In this document: piece by piece, positions 25,643 through 34,411 of the stretch | Numbering within the stretch: position 1 is the stretch's first letter | Layout: the number at the start of each line of letters is the position of its first letter | Assembly: GCA_944325105.1 (NCBI GenBank) | Contig: CALUYW010000009.1 | Coordinates: forward strand, 1 to 64,000 | From: Candidatus Gastranaerophilales bacterium | Lineage (GTDB): Bacteria > Cyanobacteriota > Vampirovibrionia > Gastranaerophilales > Gastranaerophilaceae | Length of the DNA: 64,000 nucleotides | Reading direction: 5' to 3' | Translations under genes and position numbers: made by a program | The notes under the pieces: model-generated | The model's database searches: none | Told to the model about the DNA's origin: nothing | Seen by the model: only the letters and a program-made list of their open reading frames with translations

Positions 25643-27325
25643 CTAGTTTTGTGCTACGGGAACTTTTTGTTGTTCCAACTGTAATGTCATTGTTGTAACG
25701 TCGCATACGTTGCTTGGGCCGAAGTATTGGATTGCTCCGGGGAATACGTAGCAGTCGTTAAGCGCCCATTTTTCGCGTCTTGCTTCAAAAGCTTTAAACA
25801 CGGGTCCGTCAAGCTCAACAAGAGCTTTTTGAATAACAGGTTTCATAACGCCGTGACGTTTTTCCATGTTCATCATCATAGTTAACGGTACACCGCCTGC
25901 CAGCCATTCGCTTGCAGGAGCGGTAAGGTTTTTAACTGATGATAAGTAACCTGTCAAGCCTGCTTGAATTAGAGCAAAAGCGTTATAGCCAAGCGAGTAG
26001 CAGTAGTCAGCGTCAAAGTTAGACGGCATAGCGCATCTTCCTTCGTATCCAAAGAAGTGAGCTTGGTCAGAGAATTTACCGTCATATTTGCCTTGAGCTT
26101 TTAGTGCTTTTAAGCGAGCGCGAACCATTTCTATTAAAAGCTTTTCTGTCTCAATTTTTGAAACCTGTACATTGCCGTGAGGGTCTCTGTCCATAAGTAG
26201 TTGAGCTTTTATCATATCGGGAAGCGAGTTAAATACTTTTGCATTATTTGCTTCAAGTTTTGATTCAATCACCTTGTATTTTTCATCATTTGCAGCATTT
26301 ACAAATTTTTCATCTTTTTCTAATACTGCAAGTAAGTCGTTAAGGTTTGAAATCATTGTTTTCATTTCAGGAATAAATTCAATTAAACCTTCGGGAATAA
26401 GAGCTACACCAAAGTTTTTACCTGCTTGAGAGCGTTTTACAACAATGTCTGTGATGTAGTCAACAATGCTTTCAAGCGATTGTTTTTTAGCCTCAACTTC
26501 TTCTGAAATCAGTGTAATGTTAGGTTGAACCTGAAGAGCAACTTCAAGACCGACGTGAGTTGCGGAGCGACCCATAAGCTTGATGAAGTGCCAGTATTTT
26601 TTAGCTGAGTTGGCGTCCCTTTGGATATTTCCGATAAGTTCGGCGTATGTTTTTGTAGCTGTGTCAAAACCGAATGATATTTCAATTTGGTCGTTTTTCA
26701 AGTCGCCATCGATAGTTTTTGGGCAGCCAATAACTTGAATGCCTGTACCTTTAGCTTTTAGCCATTGAGCAAGCATGCAAGCGTTTGTGTTAGAGTCGTC
26801 ACCGCCTATTATAACAATAGCGTTGATGTTTAGTGCTTTGCAGTTTTGAAGAGTTTTTTCAAATTGTTCTTCTGTTTCAAGTTTTGTTCTGCCTGAACCA
26901 ATGATGTCAAAACCGCCTGTATTTCTGTATCTGTTAATAAATTCGTCGTCAAATTTAACATATTTATTGTCAATTATACCTGAAGGGCCGCCTAAAAAGC
27001 CGTATAATACGTTGTTGGGGTTTGCAGCTTTAAGAGCATCGTATAATCCTGCTATAACATTGTGACCGCCGGGAGCTTGGCCGCCTGAGAGAATAACACC
27101 TACATTTTTTTGTTCAAAATTAAGTGCTTCCCCGTCTTTGCCAAATTTTACGATAGGTTGTCCGTATACATCTTTAAAAAGATTTTGTATTTCATTAGCA
27201 TCTTTCACTGCTGTTGTATTTTCTCCGAAAGACACTTTTACGTTTTTAATACCATCAGCAAGCACTCCTGCAAGCTTTGGTCTATAGTTTAGTCTTTCCT
27301 TGTGCAAAGGTGATAATTCACGCAT
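25643..27325 (-). CDS. pfp: Pyrophosphate-dependent phosphofructokinase (long type)
   Basis: Phosphorylates fructose-6-phosphate with PPi, reversibly, in glycolysis and gluconeogenesis. At 560 residues it belongs to the long PPi-PFK class. [10 protein letters not shown] (80-89) begins the fold. GGDDSNTNA (174-182) has Asp in the position that makes the site favour PPi over [12 protein letters not shown] (202-210) gives the Lys and catalytic Asp. MGRSATH and [13 protein letters not shown] bind the sugar phosphate. An AAGGAG Shine-Dalgarno is present. The use of PPi fits a fermentative, energy-limited gut organism. Confidence 0.95.
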   Translation of the reverse strand: MRELSPLHKERLNYRPKLAGVLADGIKNVKVSFGENTTAVKDANEIQNLFKDVYGQPIVKFGKDGEALNFEQKNVGVILSGGQAPGGHNVIAGLYDALKAANPNNVLYGFLGGPSGIIDNKYVKFDDEFINRYRNTGGFDIIGSGRTKLETEEQFEKTLQNCKALNINAIVIIGGDDSNTNACMLAQWLKAKGTGIQVIGCPKTIDGDLKNDQIEISFGFDTATKTYAELIGNIQRDANSAKKYWHFIKLMGRSATHVGLEVALQVQPNITLISEEVEAKKQSLESIVDYITDIVVKRSQAGKNFGVALIPEGLIEFIPEMKTMISNLNDLLAVLEKDEKFVNAANDEKYKVIESKLEANNAKVFNSLPDMIKAQLLMDRDPHGNVQVSKIETEKLLIEMVRARLKALKAQGKYDGKFSDQAHFFGYEGRCAMPSNFDADYCYSLGYNAFALIQAGLTGYLSSVKNLTAPASEWLAGGVPLTMMMNMEKRHGVMKPVIQKALVELDGPVFKAFEARREKWALNDCYVFPGAIQYFGPSNVCDVTTMTLQLEQQKVPVAQN

Positions 27326-27494
27326 AAAATTTCTCCTTAATTTAGCTCCATTTGTCTAATAGATATTTTATTACAAACAATATAATATAACAATTTTGAA
27401 AAAAATTAAGAAATGTAAAAATAATTATTCTGTGTATGTAAAAAAAATATTTATAGAACTTATGATTATATAGTAAATCAGGAGTTGGTATATT

Positions 27495-27812
27495 ATGGTG
27501 CAAGCTATCGGTTCAAAAGATGTTAATTCCCAAGTTGCAGGTACAAAACCTGTCAATATAGTCCAAAGAGCAAAAACAAAAGCTATTGCCTTCAGAGATG
27601 CTTTTGCAAAGTCGGACGAAAATACAAAAGCAAAGATTAATACAGGTCTGTCAATTTTGTCGGCTTTTGCCACATTGGTTACTTTTGCCGGGGCAAAAAA
27701 TTTCGTAGCAAGATGCTTGGGTGCGGTTACAGCTTTTGCTTCAAGTGTTTCTTTGGCAGTTTTGAACATGCCGTCTAATTTGCTTTCAAAAAATGAAAAT
27801 GTGAAAAAATAA
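27495..27812 (+). CDS. Small hypothetical membrane-associated protein
   Basis: A 105-residue protein. The first 55 residues are polar with basic and acidic residues. Two weakly hydrophobic helices follow (about 53-70 and 74-93: SILSAFATLVTFAGA and GAVTAFASSVSLAVL). No family is recognised. AGGAG lies 10 nt before the ATG. The opposite strand has a longer open frame, but it lacks a ribosome site. The gene is alone between pfp and tRNA-Gly. Confidence 0.55.
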   Translation: MVQAIGSKDVNSQVAGTKPVNIVQRAKTKAIAFRDAFAKSDENTKAKINTGLSILSAFATLVTFAGAKNFVARCLGAVTAFASSVSLAVLNMPSNLLSKNENVKK

Positions 27813-27926
27813 CATAATATAGTTCGTGTTTGATGCAAATATCTTCGCCAAAGGTTTTGTAAAGCGCGTGTTGATATGCTTGAACACACACTGCAAGCCA
27901 GTTATTTGTAAAAAATAAAAAAACAC

Positions 27927-27957
27927 TTGAAATTTTTTTTTGAACATGTATTATAAT
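27927..27957 (+). promoter_or_regulatory. Candidate promoter of tRNA-Gly
   Basis: TATAAT at 27952-27957 with TTGAAA at 27927-27932 (19-nt spacer). The expected start lies a few bases before the mature tRNA end at 27970. Confidence 0.6.
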
Positions 27958-27969
27958 CCTATCGCTTAT

Positions 27970-28044
27970 GCGGGAGTAATTCAGTGGTAGAATGCTTCCT
28001 TGCCAAGGAAGATGTCGCGAGTTCGAGCCTCGTCTCCCGCTCCA
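27970..28044 (+). tRNA. tRNA-Gly (anticodon GCC), CCA encoded
   Basis: The acceptor arms GCGGGAG / CTCCCGC pair. The D-arm is short, the anticodon stem CTTCC / GGAAG encloses loop TTGCCAA (anticodon GCC), and the T-arm has GAGTTCGAGCCTC. The discriminator is T and CCA is encoded at 28042-28044, unlike in tRNA-Arg. Confidence 0.96.
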
Positions 28045-28097
28045 TAAAAGACACTCTTAATCGAGTGTCTTTTATTTTGCGCTCAACTCGGCTACGC
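28035..28097 (+). repeat. 63-bp direct repeat, copy 1 (tRNA-Gly 3' end plus terminator)
   Basis: Contains the last ten bases of tRNA-Gly with CCA, the terminator hairpin and a GC-richer tail. An identical copy lies at 28173-28235. Confidence 0.9.
28044..28075 (+). terminator. Terminator hairpin after tRNA-Gly
   Basis: A perfect 13-bp stem (ATAAAAGACACTC with its complement), a 6-nt loop, and T-rich bases on the 3' side. The stem reads the same on both strands, so it may end transcription in both directions. Confidence 0.8.
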
Positions 28098-28172
28098 CTC
28101 TTACGACTCGGCACAATGTGCCTCGCTGTATACTTATTCCTATGGCTCATAAATTCGCCAAGGACTAAGCTA

Positions 28173-28235
28173 TCCCGCTCCATAAAAGACACTCTTAATC
28201 GAGTGTCTTTTATTTTGCGCTCAACTCGGCTACGC
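28173..28235 (+). repeat. 63-bp direct repeat, copy 2 (tRNA 3'-end remnant plus terminator hairpin)
   Basis: Identical to 28035-28097, including the tRNA-Gly 3' remnant TCCCGCTCCA and the hairpin at 28182-28213. The 75 bp between the copies (28098-28172) holds no gene and is GC-richer than the surroundings. No integrase or other tRNA part is present. Confidence 0.9.
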
Positions 28236-28273
28236 TTGTAAAACCTATAATAAAATTGATTGAATTTTTGTAA

Positions 28274-28279
28274 TATAAT
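28274..28279 (+). promoter_or_regulatory. -10 hexamer (TATAAT) 6 nt before the EamA start
   Basis: A perfect TATAAT, six bases, then the ATG at 28286. There is no Shine-Dalgarno, so a leaderless transcript is likely. Confidence 0.55.
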
Positions 28280-28285
28280 TCGCGT

Positions 28286-29173
28286 ATGAAAAAATATAAG
28301 TTCAAGGGTTTTATAAATGGTGCACTAGCCTCGATTAGTTACGGAACAAATCCTTTTTTTGCTTTACCTATGTACAAGTTAGGCATGGAGACAGGTTCAA
28401 TTTTGTTTTACCGCTATCTTTTTGCAGCTATAATTTATGGACTTTGTTTAAAAATTTTCAAAAAAATCAGTTTAAAATTGAACTTACGAGAGTTTTTGTG
28501 CATAGCTGTAATGGCTCTTTTATTTGCACTTTCGTCAATTACATTATTTGAATCTTTTAAATACCTATATTCAGGTATAGCTTGCACAATTTTATTTGTT
28601 TACCCAATTATAGTAGCTTTAATTTCAACGGTTTTCTTTAAAGAAAAGTTGAATAAAACCTCAATAATTGCCATGTTTGTAGCTATATCGGGAATATTTT
28701 TATTAAACGGTGAAATAAGCGGACATCTAAGCTCAAAAGGTGTTTTATTGGCTTTATGTTCGGCTCTGTTGTATGCATTTTATATAATATTGGTAAAAAA
28801 CTTAGAACCTGTTAAACATGTAAAATATGAAAAGCTGACTTTTTATGTAATGTTGTTTGCAATAGTTGTTTTTGCTTTAAATCTTGATTTTTGCACAAAG
28901 TTACAACTTATAGATAGCTGGCAAATATTTGTTTGCACATTAGGGCTTGCTATTTTCCCGACAATAATTTCTATTGAAACAATTAATATTGCAATAAGAT
29001 TGATTGGCCCGACTACAACTTCAATATTAGGGGCATTGGAGCCCTTAACCGCAATTTTCTTTGGAATATTATTTTTTAATGAATCCTTGACATTAAATAA
29101 TATCATTGGTATAGCACTAATAATAGCGGGTGTGGTGCTCATAATTTTAAGAGACAGATTTGTTAAAAAATAA
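28286..29173 (+). CDS. EamA/DMT-family membrane transporter
   Basis: A 295-residue protein with about ten hydrophobic helices in two similar halves, as expected for EamA drug/metabolite transporters. The N-terminal GFINGALASISYGTNPFFALPMYKLG and the mid-protein ALCSALLYAFYIILVKN begin the two halves. GPTTTSILGALEPLTAIFFGILFFNESL near the end is the classic second EamA motif. The substrate cannot be told. The gene lies directly behind the duplicated terminator hairpin and starts six bases after a TATAAT. Confidence 0.88.
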   Translation: MKKYKFKGFINGALASISYGTNPFFALPMYKLGMETGSILFYRYLFAAIIYGLCLKIFKKISLKLNLREFLCIAVMALLFALSSITLFESFKYLYSGIACTILFVYPIIVALISTVFFKEKLNKTSIIAMFVAISGIFLLNGEISGHLSSKGVLLALCSALLYAFYIILVKNLEPVKHVKYEKLTFYVMLFAIVVFALNLDFCTKLQLIDSWQIFVCTLGLAIFPTIISIETINIAIRLIGPTTTSILGALEPLTAIFFGILFFNESLTLNNIIGIALIIAGVVLIILRDRFVKK

Positions 29174-29210
29174 GAAATATCTTAATCCTACGTTTATTAT
29201 AGTATTTATC

Positions 29211-29239
29211 TTGTTAATAGAGCCTAAAACTGTTACAAT
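29211..29239 (+). promoter_or_regulatory. Promoter of the DUF475 gene
   Basis: TTGTTA (29211-29216), a 17-nt spacer, and an extended TGT-TACAAT (-10 at 29234-29239). Start codon and AGGA site follow at a normal leader distance. Confidence 0.7.
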
Positions 29240-29263
29240 TTTTCTGAGTTTAATGAGGATAAT

Positions 29264-30310
29264 ATGAAATATTTTACAGGTTCTTATGTTGTTACTGCAA
29301 TTGGTCTGATTTTAGCTTACCTTTGGGGTGAGCATGTGCATAGCGGTACCGGGTTTGAATGCATATTTATAGCTTTTGTTTTAAGTATATTGGAAGTAAG
29401 TTTGTCTTTTGATAATGCAGTAGTAAATGCTGCAAGACTGGAGAAAATGTCGCCAAAGTGGCAGCATAGGTTTTTAACTTGGGGTATACTAATTGCAGTC
29501 TTTGGTATGAGGTTTTTATTCCCGATACTTGTGGTTTCAATATTTGCCCATGTAGGGTTAATAGAAGTTGCCAAAATGGCTTTAAATGATGCGGATAAAT
29601 ATGCTCATTATCTGCACATTTCTCATCCGCCAATTATTACTTTTGGTGGTACATTCCTTATGATGCTTTTCTTTTCATACTTTTTTAATAAGGAAAAAGA
29701 TATTCACTGGATAAAATTTATCGAGGAAAAAATTTCTGATTTTGGCGACTTTAAGGGTATTGGAATAATTTTAACATTGGTTTCACTTTATACCATGCAG
29801 AATTTTTTGCCTCAAGATAGCAGATTAGAGGTTGTTATAGCAGGTATTTGGGGTATTATCATTTACCTTTTGATAGATGGCCTGACTCATATGCTTGAAA
29901 AAAGAGGTCAAAATCTCCCTCAAGCACACTGTGCCGGTGGTCTTGGATTAAAAAGTAGTTGCTTTGCAGGGTTTTTATACTTAGAATTAATTGATGCATC
30001 ATTTTCGCTTGACGGCGTTTTGGGCGCTTTTGCACTAAGTAAAGACATTTTAATTATAACAATCGGGCTTTCAATAGGTGCTATGTTTGTTCGCTCGCTT
30101 ACCATTATGCTTGTTGAGAAAAAGACTCTGGCACAGTACATTTACCTTGAGCATGGTGCACATTGGGCAATAGGAGCGCTGTCTGTTATTATGCTTTTCT
30201 CTGCCATAAAAGAAGTGCCCGAGGTTGTAACAGGAGTTTTAGGACTTGCATTTATTGTTGCTGCGTTTATTTCTTCTTTAATACACAACAAGCGTCAGTC
30301 AATGTTATAA
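29264..30310 (+). CDS. DUF475 (TerC-like) integral membrane protein
   Basis: A 348-residue polytopic protein. The segment LSILEVSLSFDNAVVNAARLEKM, with Glu, Asp and Asn inside a helix, and the later LELIDASFSLDGVLGAFALSKDI are the paired TerC/DUF475 signatures, which suggest metal-ion handling. About nine membrane helices are visible. The family is linked to tellurite resistance or Mn homeostasis in relatives; here that is only inferred. It has its own promoter and an AGGA site. Its end overlaps the convergent amidase gene by 16 bp. Confidence 0.86.
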   Translation: MKYFTGSYVVTAIGLILAYLWGEHVHSGTGFECIFIAFVLSILEVSLSFDNAVVNAARLEKMSPKWQHRFLTWGILIAVFGMRFLFPILVVSIFAHVGLIEVAKMALNDADKYAHYLHISHPPIITFGGTFLMMLFFSYFFNKEKDIHWIKFIEEKISDFGDFKGIGIILTLVSLYTMQNFLPQDSRLEVVIAGIWGIIIYLLIDGLTHMLEKRGQNLPQAHCAGGLGLKSSCFAGFLYLELIDASFSLDGVLGAFALSKDILIITIGLSIGAMFVRSLTIMLVEKKTLAQYIYLEHGAHWAIGALSVIMLFSAIKEVPEVVTGVLGLAFIVAAFISSLIHNKRQSML

Positions 30311-31122
30311 ATCGGGTATTCTCTTTTTAAAATTCTCACAAGCGACATGTCAAGTTTTTCAAAAATAGCGCATTCGCTGCTTTGTCCGTTTTGGAGAATT
30401 TTGCCGAGAGGATTTACAATCATTGAGTTGCCTATTGAATACAAATACGGGTTACTTTTACCGATAAGATTTGAGGTTATAAAATAAACCAAGCTTTCTG
30501 ACGCTCTTGCAATATTTAGCGCTCTCCAGCAGTTAATAAAATTGTCCATATCTTCTTTGTTTGTTGAAGTTAGGGTGCACCAAGCAGACGGAGATACAAT
30601 AATCTCGGCACCCATCTTGATTAATTTTTTATATAAGAGCGGATATCTTATATCAAAACAAACACTCATGCCTACTTTTGCAAAGTCAAAGTTAACAACA
30701 CAGGGGGTGTTACCTGCCGTAATTTTTTTGCCTTCATTGCCGCCAAAGTAATTATAAAGGTGTATTTTTCTGTATTTGCCTACTATTGAGCCTTTTCTAT
30801 CAAGAGCATAACTTGTATTGTAGAGCTTTCCGTCAACATCTTTTTCAATAATTGTTCCACAAACTATATTTGTTCCGAACTGTCTTGCAAGTTCGCTAAA
30901 ATAAAGCAATGTTGATGAATTTTTTTCTATCTCGGGCGAGTTTATAAATGCTGCATCATCTATCCCTGTTGTAAAAAATTCCGGCATTATAACAAGGTCC
31001 AGTCCCTCTTTTGAATTGTCCGAGATAATCTCGCCTATTTTGTTGCAGTTGTAAAATTTATCCCCTAATTTGGGATTGTATTGTATGTTTAAAATTTTTG
31101 CATGTGTGTTTATATCCATCAT
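30295..31122 (-). CDS. Carbon-nitrogen hydrolase (nitrilase superfamily, omega-amidase-like)
   Basis: A 275-residue single-domain amidase. The triad is Glu48 (IMPEFF), Lys119 (YRKIHLYN) and Cys155 (GMSVCFDIRYP), in the order and spacing of the omega-amidase / Nit2 group. These often remove the amide of 2-oxoglutaramate or related dicarboxylic monoamides. WRALNIARASESLVYFITSN is the usual late family motif. It is divergent from bioA (72 nt between starts). Whether it serves pimelate/biotin supply is open; the pairing is suggestive only. Confidence 0.87.
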   Translation of the reverse strand: MMDINTHAKILNIQYNPKLGDKFYNCNKIGEIISDNSKEGLDLVIMPEFFTTGIDDAAFINSPEIEKNSSTLLYFSELARQFGTNIVCGTIIEKDVDGKLYNTSYALDRKGSIVGKYRKIHLYNYFGGNEGKKITAGNTPCVVNFDFAKVGMSVCFDIRYPLLYKKLIKMGAEIIVSPSAWCTLTSTNKEDMDNFINCWRALNIARASESLVYFITSNLIGKSNPYLYSIGNSMIVNPLGKILQNGQSSECAIFEKLDMSLVRILKREYPIYNID

Positions 31123-31194
31123 TACCTCATTATATTTAAAACTATAATACTACAATTTTTTTAAGGAGTATAATTAAATCGTTGAGGAGGAATT

Positions 31195-32550
31195 ATGCAA
31201 ACTTTTACTGATGAACTTGTTAAAAGAGACCTAAATCACATCTGGCACCCATGCTCTCAGATGATGGATTATGAAGATTTAAAACCGATTATGATAAAAA
31301 GAGGTGAGGGTGTTAACCTTTATTCCTACGACGGTAAAAAGTATATAGATGTTGTGAGTTCTTGGTGGTGTAATCTTCTGGGACACTGCAATAAAAGGAT
31401 TAATAATGCTATAAAAGAGCAGTTGGATACACTTGAGCATGTTATTTTTGCTAATTTTTCCCATATAAAAGCAATTGAACTCTGTGACGAGCTTGTTAAA
31501 GTTTTACCAAAAGGTCTCGAAAAATTTTGCTTTACGGATAACGGTTCATCGGCCATTGAAGCTGCTATGAAAATGAGTTTTCAATATCATCATCAAACTG
31601 GAAACCCGCAAAAAACCCGCTTTATGGCGCTGTCCGATGCTTATCATGGTGAAACCATAGGTGCTTTATCAATTGGCGGAGTAGATTTGTACTCTCAAAT
31701 TTATAAGCCGGTGCTCTTGGATATCATAAGAATACAAGCCCCTGATTGTTACAGATGCCCGTATGGATTGAACTGCAAAAACTGCGAAGCTGAGTGTATA
31801 GAATTTGCAAAAAAAGACTTTGAAAAATACGGTAATGAAACTTGCGCTCTTGTAGTTGAGCCTCTTGTGCAGGCAGCGGCAGGTATGAAGATTTACCCTC
31901 CTATTTATCTTAAAAAATTAAGAGAGTTGTGTGACAAGTACAATGTACATCTTATAGCAGATGAAATAGCAACGGGTTACGGCAGAACGGGTAAAATGTT
32001 TGCCTGTGACCATGCGGGAATTTCCCCTGATATTATGTGTTTATCAAAAGGCTTAACGGGAGGCTATATGCCAATGGCATTAGCTGTTACGACAAATAAA
32101 ATTTATGACGCTTTTTATGCTCCATATCTTGAAGGCAAGGCATTTATGCACTCTCATACCTATAGCGGCAACCCTCTGGCTTGCTCTGCGGCTTGCGAAG
32201 TCTTAAAGATTTTAAAAGAAGAAAACATTCTTGGAAATGCTTCAAAAAACGCAATTTATTTTAAAAACGCTATTGAGGAAAAATTTTCAAATCATAAAAA
32301 TGTAGGCGACGTTCGCTCAATTGGTCTTATAAATGCAATTGAACTTGTGGCTGATAAAAATACAAAATTCCCCTTGGATTACAAAAAAAGAACAGGATAT
32401 CAAATATATAAAAAAGCTCTTGAAAAAGGTGTACTTTTAAGACCGTTAGGAGATATTATATACTTTAATCCGCCTTTAATTATCCAAAAAGAAGATATGG
32501 ATTATGTAATTAACGCGGCTTACGAGTCACTTAAGGAGGTACTTGGTTAG
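31195..32550 (+). CDS. bioA: Adenosylmethionine-8-amino-7-oxononanoate aminotransferase (biotin synthesis)
   Basis: Transfers an amino group from S-adenosylmethionine to KAPA, giving DAPA, the second-last stage of biotin synthesis. The 451-residue fold-type I PLP enzyme has HIWHPCSQM (substrate end), SSWWCNLLGHCN, DNGSSAIEAAMKMSFQY, DAYHGETIGALSIGG, IADEIATGYGRTGKMFACDH, and the PLP lysine in CLSKGLTGGYMP. Residues 185-201 hold five Cys (C185, C188, C194, C197, C201), a possible metal site. GAGGAGG lies before the ATG. No other bio genes are adjacent. Confidence 0.93.
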   Translation: MQTFTDELVKRDLNHIWHPCSQMMDYEDLKPIMIKRGEGVNLYSYDGKKYIDVVSSWWCNLLGHCNKRINNAIKEQLDTLEHVIFANFSHIKAIELCDELVKVLPKGLEKFCFTDNGSSAIEAAMKMSFQYHHQTGNPQKTRFMALSDAYHGETIGALSIGGVDLYSQIYKPVLLDIIRIQAPDCYRCPYGLNCKNCEAECIEFAKKDFEKYGNETCALVVEPLVQAAAGMKIYPPIYLKKLRELCDKYNVHLIADEIATGYGRTGKMFACDHAGISPDIMCLSKGLTGGYMPMALAVTTNKIYDAFYAPYLEGKAFMHSHTYSGNPLACSAACEVLKILKEENILGNASKNAIYFKNAIEEKFSNHKNVGDVRSIGLINAIELVADKNTKFPLDYKKRTGYQIYKKALEKGVLLRPLGDIIYFNPPLIIQKEDMDYVINAAYESLKEVLG

Positions 32551-32606
32551 CAAAATATTTTATTTACGCGTTTTTTACGTACCGTCACATTTAGCAGGAA
32601 ATTTTT

Positions 32607-34286
32607 ATGCGTATTAGTCCGATATTAACAAATTCTTTTTATAATTTTTCCAAAACTCAAGTACAACAAAAGCCAAATGACAATAATATAAAAAGAGACT
32701 ATAAACTGCCTAATTATGCTCATTATATGAGTTTTACGGGCGGTTCAAGCTTGAATTTAAAAGAAAGTGTGGCAAATCTTGATGCGCTTTCGAGCGTACA
32801 AGGGGAAAAGTTTCCGCCCGAAGTGCATTCCGATGCATTAGAAATGATAAGAAACGGAAATCCCGAGGGTAAAACTCTTATAGATATTCATAAAAACAGA
32901 TATTCGCTTCTGAATGACTGTTATGACTTAGATGATGCAAAGGCTTTGTTTGAAGAGTTTAAGGGTGTGTTATCCGATTCTCAGGTTGACTACATGCCGG
33001 ATTCTTTTATTGCTAAAGTAAAAAACGGTGAGATAGAAAACTTTAACAAGGACGAGGACTTGGCTTTTCAGCTTCTAAAACTTTATTGGGCAGAAGGTTT
33101 TTCACTAAATGACCTCAAGGAATATTCGGGTGTTAATCTTTACCATACATTGAATAAGTTCAATATCCCCCTTATGGATAGGGATTACGCTCATGTATTG
33201 AAGTTTTCCGATAAAGAATATAACGAACGTCTGACAAAGCAGATGGCTCAAAAACGTATGGAGTCAATGGATAGAAAGGTTCAAGAAAAAGAAGGTGAGC
33301 CTGTTTATATCCCGCGTGGCCCATTGAGTGAGTCTCACAGAAAACATATTTCTGAAGGCTTAATTAAGCATTATGCTGAACATCCGGAAAAAATGGCCTT
33401 AATGTCTCAAAGGCAGAAAAAGTATTTCGAGGATAATCCTGAACAGGTTTTACTCTTTAAAAATGCCGTAACGCATGCTTGGAACAATACTCAAGAGGGT
33501 AGAAGTTTAAAAAAACATATTACAAAGTTTTTTAAAAAGCATAAAGCGGTTATGGATGAAAATGTGCTTGGTTGTGACTTTGAGAAGATGACTAAGACAC
33601 AACAAGAGCTATTCGGTGATTTTTGGAAGAAAAATCACTGGGCAAGAAAGCAGTTCTCAGCTGCCATGAAAAAAGGATGGGAGGCTGTAAAGACCTTTGC
33701 TGCTCCTTCTTATGACAAATATAGCAATCCTTATTTGGCACCCTTAATTGATGTAGTGCCTAAAAAGTATGTACGCGATGTGCAAGATTGGTGTATTAGA
33801 AACTCCATAAACACAAAAGGGATAGATTTTAATACAGTAAATACTCCTGACGCTGATTCTGAGGTGTGTAGAAAATTTCTTGAACTAAACAAGGCATACG
33901 TAATAGCAAATCCTGGTGCTCCAGATACAATTACAAGTGTGTTAACTGCTGCCGTGCTTTCAATCAGGAATGATATTGTATCAGGTAAATTGCCTAATAA
34001 TGTTGCTCAAAATAAAGATTTTTTGTGTGCTGTTGTTATAAATATTGACGATTTGTACTATCCTGACAATAGCATATTAAGTCCTTGCAATATGAAAAAT
34101 CCGAAAATTACATCTTACGATGAGGTTTACAGTCTTATTAATTTGCTTGGAAGAATTGCAGCTCTTCACAAGCAAGAGCATTTTCCTTCATATGTTGAGG
34201 ATAAGATAAATACCTCCTATGATTTGCTCACAAGTGTTAAAACAGAATATGACAGGCAAAAATTTCTTGACTTCATTGGCATATAA
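32607..34286 (+). CDS. Unknown protein with N-terminal SFTG tag and a NUMOD3-like helical region
   Basis: A 559-residue protein of no known family. Residues 1-45 begin M-R-I-S-P-I-L, are Asn/Lys/Gln-rich, and end M-S-F-T-G, closely like the N-terminus of the protein at 8813. Residues about 240-300 (GPLSESHRKHISEGLIKHYAEHP, then a repeat-like KKYFEDNPEQ) resemble the NUMOD3-type DNA-contact helices of homing endonucleases, but no nuclease motif is present. The rest is helical and charged with few Cys. AGGA lies 9 nt before the ATG. It may be a lineage-specific DNA-binding or structural protein. Confidence 0.6.
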   Translation: MRISPILTNSFYNFSKTQVQQKPNDNNIKRDYKLPNYAHYMSFTGGSSLNLKESVANLDALSSVQGEKFPPEVHSDALEMIRNGNPEGKTLIDIHKNRYSLLNDCYDLDDAKALFEEFKGVLSDSQVDYMPDSFIAKVKNGEIENFNKDEDLAFQLLKLYWAEGFSLNDLKEYSGVNLYHTLNKFNIPLMDRDYAHVLKFSDKEYNERLTKQMAQKRMESMDRKVQEKEGEPVYIPRGPLSESHRKHISEGLIKHYAEHPEKMALMSQRQKKYFEDNPEQVLLFKNAVTHAWNNTQEGRSLKKHITKFFKKHKAVMDENVLGCDFEKMTKTQQELFGDFWKKNHWARKQFSAAMKKGWEAVKTFAAPSYDKYSNPYLAPLIDVVPKKYVRDVQDWCIRNSINTKGIDFNTVNTPDADSEVCRKFLELNKAYVIANPGAPDTITSVLTAAVLSIRNDIVSGKLPNNVAQNKDFLCAVVINIDDLYYPDNSILSPCNMKNPKITSYDEVYSLINLLGRIAALHKQEHFPSYVEDKINTSYDLLTSVKTEYDRQKFLDFIGI

Positions 34287-34329
34287 GTAATGTTTGTGCT
34301 CTAAATGGTGTATATGTTAGAAAAATAAA

Positions 34330-34388
34330 TTGACACCAAAGTATGATATATCTTAAAATATCATATATACTGTGTTGCACTTGCAACA
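34330..34388 (+). promoter_or_regulatory. Promoter/operator region of the RND efflux operon
   Basis: A perfect TTGACA lies at 34330-34335. An inverted repeat TATGATAT/ATATCATA spans 34342-34365. TATACT at 34366-34371 is the best -10. A second perfect repeat, TGTTGCA-CT-TGCAACA, covers 34373-34388 over the expected start of transcription. The layout suggests repression by a dimeric regulator, but none is encoded next door. Confidence 0.55.
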
Positions 34389-34411
34389 TTGTTATAGGGG
34401 AGAGGATACCA

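Noticed and set aside
27425-27889. Minus-strand 154-codon open frame opposite the small membrane protein
   Set aside because: No ribosome site and low-complexity composition; the plus-strand gene has AGGAG and a sensible start.
28035-28235. CRISPR array
   Set aside because: Only two copies, 63 bp long, containing a tRNA end and a terminator, with no cas genes in the window.
27959-28241. Open frames on both strands over tRNA-Gly and the repeats
   Set aside because: They translate tRNA and palindromic hairpins, so the similar peptides on both strands are an artefact of the repeats.
34343-34411. Longer start for the RND adaptor
   Set aside because: The extra 23 residues cover the inverted repeats and the -10, and the ATG at 34412 has a strong ribosome site.
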